The notes under the pieces: generated by a model
The model's database searches: none
Seen by the model: the letters and a program-made list of their open reading frames with translations, nothing else
Told to the model about the DNA's origin: nothing
NCBI GenBank assembly: GCA_037013685.1
Contig: CM072896.1
Coordinates: 9,799,444 to 9,863,443 of the forward strand
Direction: 5' to 3'
From: Acridotheres tristis
Lineage: Eukaryota > Chordata > Aves > Passeriformes > Sturnidae
Length of the DNA stretch: 64,000 bases
Shown: one piece after another, positions 44,601 through 55,111 of the stretch
Layout of the letters: the number at the start of each line of letters is the position of its first letter
Numbering within the stretch: position 1 is the stretch's first letter
Position numbers and translations under genes: made by a program

Positions 44601-45238
44601 CTAAGCTTTTTAGTTTAGTACTCTTTGTCCTGAAGGCAACATTTTGGTTTAAAGCACCTAATTTTTGTTACTTTATTTAGGAAACCAAAATTACTTGCAT
44701 GAGTAGGTAGGCATTTCGATTAAACATGTTATTTTCCATAGTAATTTAAATTAGCTAGCCAATGTTTATGTAGCATTTCTAAGTACAAAAAATATGCAAC
44801 TTGCAAAAAAAGTTCTGAAACAATGTTTTGGTATCTGCCTTCAAAGAAACTTAACACTGTTTAATGCAAGTTGTTTCAGTATTCAATGGTGAGCTGTAGT
44901 CCTTTGCTCCTAGCAAGAGGTTCCATAGTTTCATGATTCCCACATATTTAGCCAAGTATTGAATCAAATCTTCAGTTTGTCAATGCCAGTGTATGTGTGG
45001 CTTTTTGCAGGCTGTACCTTGTACTTGGTGGGGAGGTAAAGTGGCCCTGGCAGTTTTTCAACCTTAGAGAAGGGAGAAATTAAATGCTTGTGACTGGTAC
45101 AGGAGATCAGTTGCTGAAGTTCAGAAGTTTTAAAATGTTCTGCTCTGGCTTATTTGACCATTTCTACAGAATGATGCCACAAAGCAGGTAGTGAGTGAGG
45201 ACAGACCCACTGCCATGTTGAGACGGTGGGGACGTATC

Positions 45239-45388
45239 CAGATTTGGGATGAATATCTCTGGGGTAATGCAGGGGATATTGCCAGGTCAGATTTGGGATG
45301 AATATCTCTGGGGTAATGCAGGGGATATTGCCAGGTCAGATTTGGGATGAATATCTCTGGGGTAATGCAGGGGATATTGCCAGGTCAA
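45239..45388. repeat. Tandem repeat, 3 perfect copies of 49 bp
   Basis: Units beginning gatttgggatgaatatctct start at 45241, 45290 and 45339 and show no difference over the full 49 bases. The lack of divergence points to recent amplification or homogenisation. Confidence 0.97.
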
Positions 45389-46674
45389 ACAATGAAGCCA
45401 GGTGGAATGAAACATGAGAGTTCTTTCCTCGAGGCTGAAGGAAACACATGGGTGGAGCACCACTGCCCACATTAGACCTAAACCTATGAGAGAAAATTCA
45501 GAGTAACTGGAGTTCAAAGATAGCATTCTGAAACCTATTCCTGTCGATTATCTCCTCCACAGAGGCAGTTCTGCAAAATGAAGAAAATACTGTTGAAACG
45601 GAGGAAGTGTCACGGAGTTAGTCATGTCATAGGAGGATAGGGGAAGCATTCCCACCACCAGAGGGCAAAGATTTGTCTAAACGTTTTGGTGGTTAAATAA
45701 AGAAATTCAGTTACTTTAGTGGTTATTTCAGTAGCACTAGGAGGCACAGCTTTATCCTGTAAGTTACTGGACAAAATATCAGTGACAACAGAACAAAACA
45801 ATTTGTGAAAATCAGTCCAACATCAGAGAATGTTTAAGAAGGAAAAGAGTCCAGAGGGAAAATGGCTTCATTAGTTGAGCTAGTTGAATGTTAATGGAAA
45901 TTATTCTCTTTAATTTCAAGTGATGGAACTGGAAATGTTTATAAACTTTTTTTAATGGTCCATCAGGAAAAACACAGTTGCCTAATTTAACAGTGTGTCT
46001 AAAGGTTTCTTATTCCATTACAGACCTTCTGATCAAGCAATGAATGTGGCAATGAGCTTGGAAGAGCTACTTTTATAATTTGATTAGGTTTTCATTACAA
46101 GGGAGATGGTGGGTTTAGATTTGAATGATTGCCCTGTCATTTTCTGTTTATAATATCAGAGCACAGTTCAGTTTTCTTTCATGTTTCTTTTGCAGTTAAA
46201 AAATATGTTAAATATTTAATTTCTATCTCAAATATCATGTGATGCTACTTCAGCATGTTTTCAGTCAGGCATTTTTCAGCAACCTGTGGCCATCAGGCAG
46301 AGAGAGAATTGGAGAAGAAAAAAAAGGATGACATTCATATTGACACTTAACAGATCCCTCCATGGCAATTCATTATTGCTTCTACTGCTGCTCTGGTAAT
46401 TTTAGAAGGAACTTAGATGCCCACACCCACCCAGTTTCACTTCAAGACCCACAGCATTGCATATTTTTTTCCCAGCTGCTGGGAATTTGCTCTGACAGTG
46501 TCCTGTGACTGCAAGCATGATATCAAAATGAGGTTTGTGAGGATTTCCTTGATTCAGGCTCTGTGCTGCATGACCAGCAGGCAGACTGCTGAAGTTCATG
46601 GAAATCTAGACCAGTAGCAAACTGTTGATTATTCCCAGGTTTCAGAATTAGGTCATTATTTCATAGCTTATTTC

Positions 46675-46715
46675 TTTGAAAGTTTCCTTTCAAACCAATT
46701 AGTTCCTAATTGGTT
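46675..46715. repeat. Two abutting perfect hairpins
   Basis: The first is TTTGAAAG-TTTC-CTTTCAAA (46675-46694). The second follows at once, AACCAATTAG-TTC-CTAATTGGTT (46693-46715), and holds two opposed CCAAT boxes. Neither belongs to a repeat family I recognise. Confidence 0.8.
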
Positions 46716-49700
46716 ATTTCAACTGCCCCCTGCAAGCTCAGCTGTAAGGTCAAGTGTTTAGGAGATGATCATGGATCCGGTTGAATTTGGTTGATCTCAT
46801 ATATAAAAATAGGCTGTTAAAAATAAATTAGAGCATTTTTTTCCTTGATTGGAGTACTATACTCATCATTTCCTAGTAGCCAAAACCATCAAGGATTAAA
46901 TGATAAAAACAAAAATAAAACCGTTTGATAGAATTTGGAATAAGCTTCAAAATTTTCCTTTAGAGAAAAACTCCCCGTTGCAGAAAGGATTTGTTACCAG
47001 TGAGAGTACACACTGCTGAGTTCTCTCAGTCTTACTAGCTAATTTTTGAAACCTGCAAGGAATAATTTTATGCTTCAAGATAATTTCCAGTTTTGAAGCA
47101 TAACAATACATCATTTAACATGAAGATGTTATTCCAAAGAGCTGTGACAAATGGTTATTTGGATTTCATTATGCAGGGGGATGACACTGGCTGTCTACAG
47201 GACCAAAGGCAATTGTGGGCATTTCCTGGCAATGCTGAGAGGCTGCAGCAAAGAAACAAAACACAGAGTGCTTCAGAGCAAGGCTGAGACTGCAGAGAGT
47301 ACTCTGAACATTCACTGACTCCTTATAATGAGAAAATACAGAAAGAGCTAAACCTTTTGGTAGGTGGGTTTGAACAGTGATCTCTGTCCAGGAGTACCCC
47401 GGCAAATGCCTAGGTCAGTATCAATGGAAATTTTTCAGTAATTACTATGAAACCTTTCTCTGTTAATTGTTCCTTTGCTTAAATTGTTTTAGTTTTGAGT
47501 GTTTACACTCCTAATCAGCAAAGTTGTAGTGTGCAGCAATGCACAAAACTCCTCCATCTCTATCTCCTGGCTGCACGTGTCCCCATAGCAGCTGGGCAGA
47601 TATCTGTGGGCACAGAGGGACAAGGGGGGACAAGAACCTGAAGGTTTCAGAGCAGTAATTATAAATTGGCTATGAATACATCAGACTGGAACAATTGGAA
47701 AGTTGCACCTTCATTAGTAAAGCACTGGGGTCTGAAACAACCACATACAAAGAGGAGCAGGATGTAAAACCTCTGTGTATTCATTAAGTAGATCTTGATA
47801 ATTTAGGAAAGTTGGGTAAACTGAGAAGGGAGATCTAAAAAAGTTAGACTAACAGGGTTACAAACTCTAACAATTACAAGAGACTTGATTAAAAGTCCTA
47901 GTTTGTAAGAAATACTATGCTTCCCTAACAGCTTCTGTACTATTTTTGTTTCCATATTTGTGATGATTTCTTAACTATCAGGTTCCTTCTCCTCACCAAT
48001 TTTCCTCATCCATCGTAGCCCAGAGGTCCTTGCTGGTGGGGTTTTTTTCCATTTGTATAAAATCTCTTGGACATCAGGGGTGTACTTCTCAAATTCCTCT
48101 GTTTATGTCAGTTAGACACTGCTATTTCTTCTGCTGTTATCCCAAATTTTCATTCATTGTGTTGTTTCAGAGTATTTATTAATTCTCTTCCTTGTCCACA
48201 AACCAAACCAAGGTTTTGTTCTATTCAGGCTCTCGTAATGTTCTGAGCACTTACTCTTTTCCCATTTCCAAAACACAGTACCTGGAATGATGCTATGCAC
48301 AATATGCCATTGATTATTCGTTTCTGGTGGTTGTATCGTTGTTGGGTTTTTGTTGTGTTGTTTTTTTTTTATTTTAAAAATTTATTTAAACATGTAACTA
48401 GTAGATATTACTGTCACATAATGAAAAGTGCTTCTTTTTCATGTCAAGACATTTTGATTAAGTCACATGAAGATAAGCACTTCTCTTTTTTATCTCCTGG
48501 CTAAAAAAAGAGTTTTTCTAACTGACAAATGCTTTCAAAATCAACCTTCTCAGCTGAAATTCCCACACATTGTTTCCAAGAGACATGTCTGTCATTGCCA
48601 CTTCACCAGAGAATGCATTCTTGAAAGAAATCTTAAATTTTTTACAGCTGTTTGTAACTACAAGTATGGCTTGCAGTGTTAAACACAGTTCAAGGCAAGA
48701 CACTGCAGGTGCTCTTGCTGTACAGGAGAAGGTACAAGAGGCTTGAATGCCAGGGGATTCATTTTTCTCGTTAAACCAGTTATTCTGAACAACAGTTTGA
48801 AGGTTTGTTTTTGTACTTCTGAAGAAAATGACATGGAGACAAAGTGCTAAACCATTACTACATTTAGCATTATTTTTCCCATGTATGGATTGAGATTAGG
48901 CTTCTCCTGCAGAAAACCTCCCCTAAGAGAATATTTGCAGCTACCAGGGATTATCCATATCCACTCTCTGCAGCTGCAGGAGCCTGTGCTATATTCTCTG
49001 GGGGATCTTTTTGCCTGTTGTGCATCTTGTTAGTGCTTTTACTTTTATCTGTTATTGCTATCTGTCATAAAGCCCTTCTCTCTGCAGTTTGAATGAGGCA
49101 AATTCTCAAAGATTAATGGAAAAACATGTTGGTGACAACATATCAGATTTTAAAATTACAGTAGTGAGAAACATTACACTAAAGTTCATAGAATCGGTTT
49201 TCTTTTTGTACTTGTCCTCTAAAATATTTTCTTTCAAAAATGGGCTGACTGAAAAACTTAATTTTCCCATATTCACGATACAGATTATCTTCTGTACTCT
49301 TCTAGTTGAACGTCTGACATCTGAAAGCTCTATTTCCTATATTTCCCTCTTTTGTTATGTCCATCTCCATTTTTTACTCAAAGATACTGTTCTTTTTCAT
49401 CTCATTTCAAGTCCAAATGGATGTTTCCATGATGTTTAGCTGTTCTGACACTTGTTCTATTCATTGATTTGTGCAGTGGAGTGTACAAAACTTTGTTTAT
49501 CAGGCAAGACTCAAACATTACTACATTGGAGTCACTGATTTACAGTCTCAGTGTTCAGATCATGCAGTGCGTGACAGGTATTTCATAACTTGCCTTGGGA
49601 ACTGTGACTCTGCACTTTTTGTCTTTCTTTCTGTCCTTTTTCATTCTTTATATAATCAGGTTGCTTAGAGAATTAGAAAGTTATGGACCTGTTTTCTAGA

Positions 49701-52700
49701 TTCCAGGTGTAGACACTGCTTCAGAGTTACCATGAGCACCAAAAGATGTCTGCTCAAAACATCTAATTCTACTCTAGTGTTCCCCAAATCAGCCTCAAAG
49801 TAATGTTTATTAAAATAAATAAAATTCTAGGGAAATATGAAGGAAACTATGTGAGTTTTGTAAATTGTGGGCAAATAAAGAACACTGACTGAATATGCTG
49901 TTTCTCCTACTTATTTTAATATTCTTTCCCTCACTGAAGATCTTTGTGAAATTACCATATTTCTTTTTGCCCAATCTAAGGCACTTCTAAGGCAGCACTA
50001 ACCGATAGCAGTTTCCACAAATTAGACTGACTAATCAATAATTTAGATTCATTAGTGGAAAGCAACAAAGGCCTCTCTTCACTCCCATGGGAGTTTTAGA
50101 GAAAATAGGCAGGAAAGGCTCATCAAGTGGAAAAGGTACTGAAGAATTGAACTTCAAAATACATTGGGCTTTAAATACAAATCTCATTTATAGGTCAAAA
50201 AATAACTTAAGTCTTTAAACTTTAATGTGAAAATTAAGTTGTTCTTGCTCAGAGAGTTGGGAAAGCTTTTCCTGGTTCAGTACTTTATGTAGCCAAATAC
50301 TACAGAAGCTATTGGGGTTTAGATGTCTAGATTCTGTCTCTCTCTTTTCTAATTTAGAACCAAAAGAGTTGACGAGTTGAACTATCTTATCACCATCGAG
50401 TTTTGCCTTTCACATTGGCCTCCTCAAACTGTTTTTGGGGTTTTTTTGCATCCTTGTGATTTTATTCATATCAGTTCCACAACTTCTTTCTTCTACCCGT
50501 AGACTCTGGGCTGCCTTGTGCATTGCCAGCATTCCTGTGGGATGTTCCAGCAAATGTAAAATATTATATGATTTACCATTATATTTCTATTGCTGTTACA
50601 GGATCAAATATAAATATACTCCGTGGTTTAAAGGGTTCCACTCTCCTCTGGCATGTTCCTCTGAAAGGATGCATGAAACAATCATTTTACCAAAACTTCT
50701 ATGGCAGCTTACAAAGCATCATTCAACTACAGGGTTTTATAGACTAATGATAAACCAATACAAAACAAGAAACAGTAATAGAAACATTGGCACATACTCT
50801 AAAAATAAATGTACTGTAAAGATTAACTTAAAAATTAAATGCATTTGCCTTGCATACAAGTTATTCCTATGACAGATATTTTGCCTTCACTGCAACTGTA
50901 TATAGGCATGTTCTTTCCACTGCCTAGTCTGTGATTACAAACTGGAATATGATCTTATGCACTTAAGGCATGATGGAAATTCAAGAACTGTGTCAAATAA
51001 AGGGGCAAGGTTGAAATATTGATAACCTTTCAAGATCACTGGCCAGTCTAGAAAGCAGGGAGAATCATATGGTGACTGAAAATCATTTCGTACCCCATAT
51101 TACTCCAAATGAATTAGGTGTGTGTCACACAAATAAAAGACGACATTAAGAAAATACAGATCACTAACTTGTTCATTACAAAAATCCCAAGATCATGTGA
51201 CTGTGCCTTTCTCTTTGTTGTGAGACCAGTTTCTTATTCACAGCTGTTAAGAGTCAAGGCAGGGCTTTCCATCATTTACCTTTTTATACTATGTTAATGT
51301 CATAGCAGTGGGTGGGAAATGTCCAAGGGAAATGGCATTGCAAGTAAAGATAATGTTGTAATTCAATCATATTTGTCTGGCCATTTTCTTGCATTGAATT
51401 GTCCAGATTTAAGTAACTGTCAACAGGCAGTATGATTTATATAACCATTACTCTATGACTTTCTCTTGTTCTGATTCTTACCAAAATGTATCTATTCATT
51501 AATAAAAAGCTACTGCTTGAATAAGGCCAGGCACAGACACATTAATTTATGCTCAGTGAACTGAACCTTGAATAGAGCATATGAGTGAACATTCTGGCTG
51601 TGTTCTTTCCTAGCATTTTCAGAAAAGCCTTCAAATACAAATATTGAGGTAGCAGTTTACCACCGATCCGATATACCTAATCCCAGGATTAATTCTGTAT
51701 GCCCATCACTGGTGAAGCAAGATGGATTTAATAGCCCATTAGCCTTTCAGCATGATAATTTTCACGTCACTTATCCTGCTGGGTTAATTGCTTTAAAGTG
51801 GATATTATTGACCTCAATCCTAGTGGCAAACAGAGAACGTCTTATTCATCTCCCAAATGTACGTTCTGAGACTCTTGTTTCTTTTGGTCCTGACAATAAA
51901 TCCCCTAGATTATGTGTTTGTATATTATAATTTATACCCTATTGGCCCATATTTAAGAGCTTACTGAAGCAACATCTTTCAGATATTATTATCCACGACT
52001 GGAATATTAAATTCCTTTTCTTATGTAAAAAGAAATGTCGCAAGCATAAAAAAGAATTGTTTTACCTCTGGTTAAGAAATTAATTTTAATGCTAAAAGCT
52101 GTAGCGGGTGCAGCAGGGATTAGGCACTTTTGGAATAAACAGCTAGCCAGTATATTTCCAACTGCAGAAGTCTGGTCATTAGAAGGAGAGAATGAAGAAC
52201 AAATTTGGACAGAGAAGCTGCAGGAAAGGAAATTCGTGTACTAGCATAGAGAAACAAAAATATGCAATGAAAAAGAAAATCAACGAGTAAAACTGAAGAG
52301 CAGCGTTTTTATTCATGTGTATTATTTGTGGATGTTTTCCTTTAGTGATTTAGAGAAAACAGGCCAGCTGCTTTGAGGGAATTAATGCTAGCTGTGAGCA
52401 GCAAGAAATAGAAAAAGCAGGAGTGGAAGAGGAACACAAGTGATATTATTGCTTGTGGGGAGGTGAAAGAGGGCTGGAAGTTACCACAGCCAGTTTTTAA
52501 ATCCATGTGTGTCAAGAGTGTTGCACACACAGTTATACACAGGGCCTTGTATTCCTCAGGCACCGGTTCCTACGGGAAACAGGAGGAAACCTAAGATTTA
52601 GGTACTTGATTGTAGGAAGCCAGGGTTTGGAGCAGGTGTGCCCACAGACTCTAGAAGAACCCAAATCCCTCAGATCTCATTTGTAACACGGTCTGTCCTC

Positions 52701-53646
52701 ACACACCCCTATAGTCTCATTCTGTAGTTTCCTGGGATAAATTTCCTCTATAAGATACAGAATGGAGAAGCTTTGTATTTGCAAAAAGTGATTTCTAAAC
52801 CACATTAACGTTAACATAGGTTAATGGCAGAATGGCACCAGAATAATGGCAGAACTGTTTCTTCACAAAGCAAATTGGAGCCAGAAGATTCCTACTGAAC
52901 TATCTGATTGACTTAAACAGTGCTGGGATTTTCCCTGGGAGCTCAGTTCCACATTTTACTGACAATGACAATGTCAATGACAGTGATGTTTTTATTAGCA
53001 GCTGTTCCTGTGTGACATCCACATGAGAACAGTCGTGACTTGAGCAGTGGAAGCTGCATGTTCCTGCTTCAGTTACAAACCACCTTTGACTCTGGTTGAA
53101 ACAAAACCTGACTGCATGTAGCAACCCTCTGCTGCAGCAGGTGTGTGGCCAATCACTGCTCTCCAAAGGATTTTCCAGGAAAAAGAAACTCGCTTTTTAA
53201 CCTTCAAATTTTTTTTTTCTAAATTTAGGTCATCTGCTTTAGGTCATTGGCAAAGGTACAATGTTAGCATGTTTCGTAAAAGGCAAAATAAATGAAACCT
53301 TCTGAATAACAAGAATATCAGCATTTCATAAAGAAGTGAAAAATTAGAAGAAGCAGGGAGAATTTGGTCTTTATAAGACTGGAAATATTTCCTGTTTACT
53401 CTTAAGAATGCTATTTAAGTAGTGGTGATTATTTAGTGATGCTTATTTTTTGCTTTGAACAGCTCCTGCCATCCATACGAGGAAAAGAATTAGAGTATTG
53501 CCTTCTGTGTTTAAAACTTAGAACTGGTTGATCAGCTCATGTAAATTAGCACATCCAGAGGAATCAGAAGAGGAAGGACAGATTACTGATGCTGAACACC
53601 TAGTCCTAGATTTTTAAACTAAAACTATGAGGAAAATACAGTGGAC

Positions 53647-53654
53647 TGACGTCA
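53647..53654. promoter_or_regulatory. Full cAMP-response element
   Basis: Palindromic TGACGTCA about 1.3 kb before the AGFG1 start codon, outside the CpG island. A CREB/ATF site by sequence only. Confidence 0.35.
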
Positions 53655-53779
53655 GGGGCACAAAACTTGACCCTAAATACACTGTACTGGGAATCATTAA
53701 ACCGTAAAAGATTTTAATCATACATAGTGTTGCTGGGGTGTTTTGTAAATGAAATTACTGAAATATGAAGTGCATTGAC

Positions 53780-53797
53780 TTTTTTTTTTTTTTTTTT
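53780..53797. repeat. Poly-T run (18 T)
   Basis: Homopolymer at 53780-53797. It is prone to slippage, and its true length may differ from the assembly. Confidence 0.9.
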
Positions 53798-54393
53798 CAT
53801 TGATTTCACACACTGTTGTAAAGTATTCCTTTAGGCACCTTTGTGTGGAACAAACTCGTATTTTGGGGGTCAGGGGCTGACTGGGGTTTCCTCTCGGGTA
53901 CCACATGTACGTGACTGTTGGCTCTGCTCTCCCTCGATGGGGGAACGGCCAGCCGGGCACCAACTCCCCAAAGGAAAACCGAGCATTTCTCACCTCCGTC
54001 CCAAGAAAGCCAGACCATGTGGGGGTGTGTGCTGTCCCCACAGATCCGCTGCCTGCTGCAATCCGCCTGACGATGCCCACGGAACTGGGCCACCAGCCCG
54101 TCCCGGCTCATCCCCGCCGCCAGGACCCCGAGCAGGGACCGGGAGCGCCTCCGCTCTCGCCGTGCTCCGTGACGGAATTTCCAGACTTTTGGGACACAGA
54201 GGGGCACGGGCAGAGCTGGGGCGGGGACGAGGCAGGTGGTCACTCTTTCACGGAGCACGTCCCGCTCTCCCCGGCCGGCCTGAGCCCGCTGCCCACCAGG
54301 GGCGGCGGGGGCTGCCGGGCGCTCACCCCGTGGTGTGAGGGGAACAGTCCGCCTCGAGCACCTCGCTCAGCAGGGAGGAAAGTCTAACTGCAC

Positions 54394-54600
54394 TCAGTTT
54401 TTATTGATATTTTTCCATCGGGACTCTCCACAGGACTGACCCCCGCCCCGCCGGGTCACGCGGGGTGACTCGGCCCAGCCGGAGGCGCCGCCCCGGGCCG
54501 GGGTCTCGGCGCGAGGGGAGGGAAGGGATGCGGTGCGTCCTCCCAGCCGACAGGGGGCGCTGCAGCCGGCGGGCGCGCAGGGCTCCGCCGCCGCCGCCAT
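54394..54600 (-). other. Divergent short ORF with poly(A) signal (promoter antisense transcript?)
   Basis: On the minus strand an ATG in good context (GAGGAGATGGCGGC, overlapping a YY1 motif) opens a 68-codon ORF starting MAAAAEPCAPAG. It ends in TGA, and an AATAAA (54400-54405) lies inside its last codons. The residue make-up reflects the GC-rich DNA and no family is recognised. An early poly(A) signal is typical of upstream antisense RNAs at CpG promoters, so a non-coding transcript is likelier than a protein. Confidence 0.3.
54547..54561 (+). promoter_or_regulatory. CTCF-type core site
   Basis: CCGACAGGGGGCGCT agrees with the CTCF core at all but about one position, including the invariant AGGGGGCGCT half. 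It lies about 390 bases before the AGFG1 start codon. Confidence 0.55.
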
Positions 54601-54944
54601 CTCCTCGCTGAGCTCATAAAGGTGTCGCGCAGGTTCCGCCCGGGCTCGTCATTCTGCCGCCCCGGGCCCGGTGCTGCCGCCGCCGCCGCTGCTTCCCCCG
54701 AGCCGCGGCCCCCGTCCGCTTCCTCTCTTTCGGAGCCGCCGGTCCGCATCAGCGGCCACCGCGCTCTCGAACCGGCCCGCCGGCAGGCGCCGGTTGTGCC
54801 CTCCCCGCCCCTTCCTCCCCTGTCTTCCCTTCACCCCCCCGCCCGCCCGGCCCCTCTCCCGCCGGCCGAGCCCCGGAGCGCCGCCGCCGCCGGGGTGTGA
54901 GCGGGGCCCGGCGCCGTGCCGGGCCGTCCCTCGCCGGCGGGGCC

Positions 54945-55111
54945 ATGGCCGCGAGCGCCAAGCGGAAGCAGGAGGAGAAGCACCTGAAGCTGCTGCGGGA
55001 GATGAGCAGCCTCCCGCCCAACCGCAAGTGCTTCGACTGCGACCAGCGGGGCCCCACCTACACCGACATGACCGTGGGCAGCTTCGTGTGCACCTCCTGC
55101 TCCGGCATCCT
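54945..55111 (+). CDS. AGFG1: AGFG1 exon 1 (coding part)
   Basis: 167 coding bases to a GTGAGT donor. It encodes the basic N-terminus and the whole four-cysteine zinc finger (CFDCDQRGPTYTDMTVGSF, VCTSC). It ends with CT of a Leu codon. Confidence 0.95.

Larger units (their letters stand above)
41640..53949. other. MRPL44-AGFG1 intergenic region
   Basis: About 12 kb, AT-rich, with no ORF or exon I can tie to a protein family. I looked for TM4SF20 (its human position is between MFF and AGFG1) and saw no trace in the translated frames. Contents of note are a perfect 3 x 49 bp tandem repeat (45239-45388), two abutting hairpins (46675-46715), CTCF-like cores at 42347 and 45655, a TAAT-rich stretch at about 51.3-52.1 kb, a full CRE at 53647, and an 18-T run at 53780. 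Confidence 0.65.

Noticed and set aside
41640..53949. Possible TM4SF20 exons
   Set aside because: No frame shows its cysteine-rich loop or four-helix pattern. The hydrophobic ORFs at 49089 and 50435 do not resemble it.
53841..54387. Overlapping ORFs of about 160 codons upstream of AGFG1
   Set aside because: Several frames on both strands are open at once. There is no recognisable domain and no conserved splice pattern.
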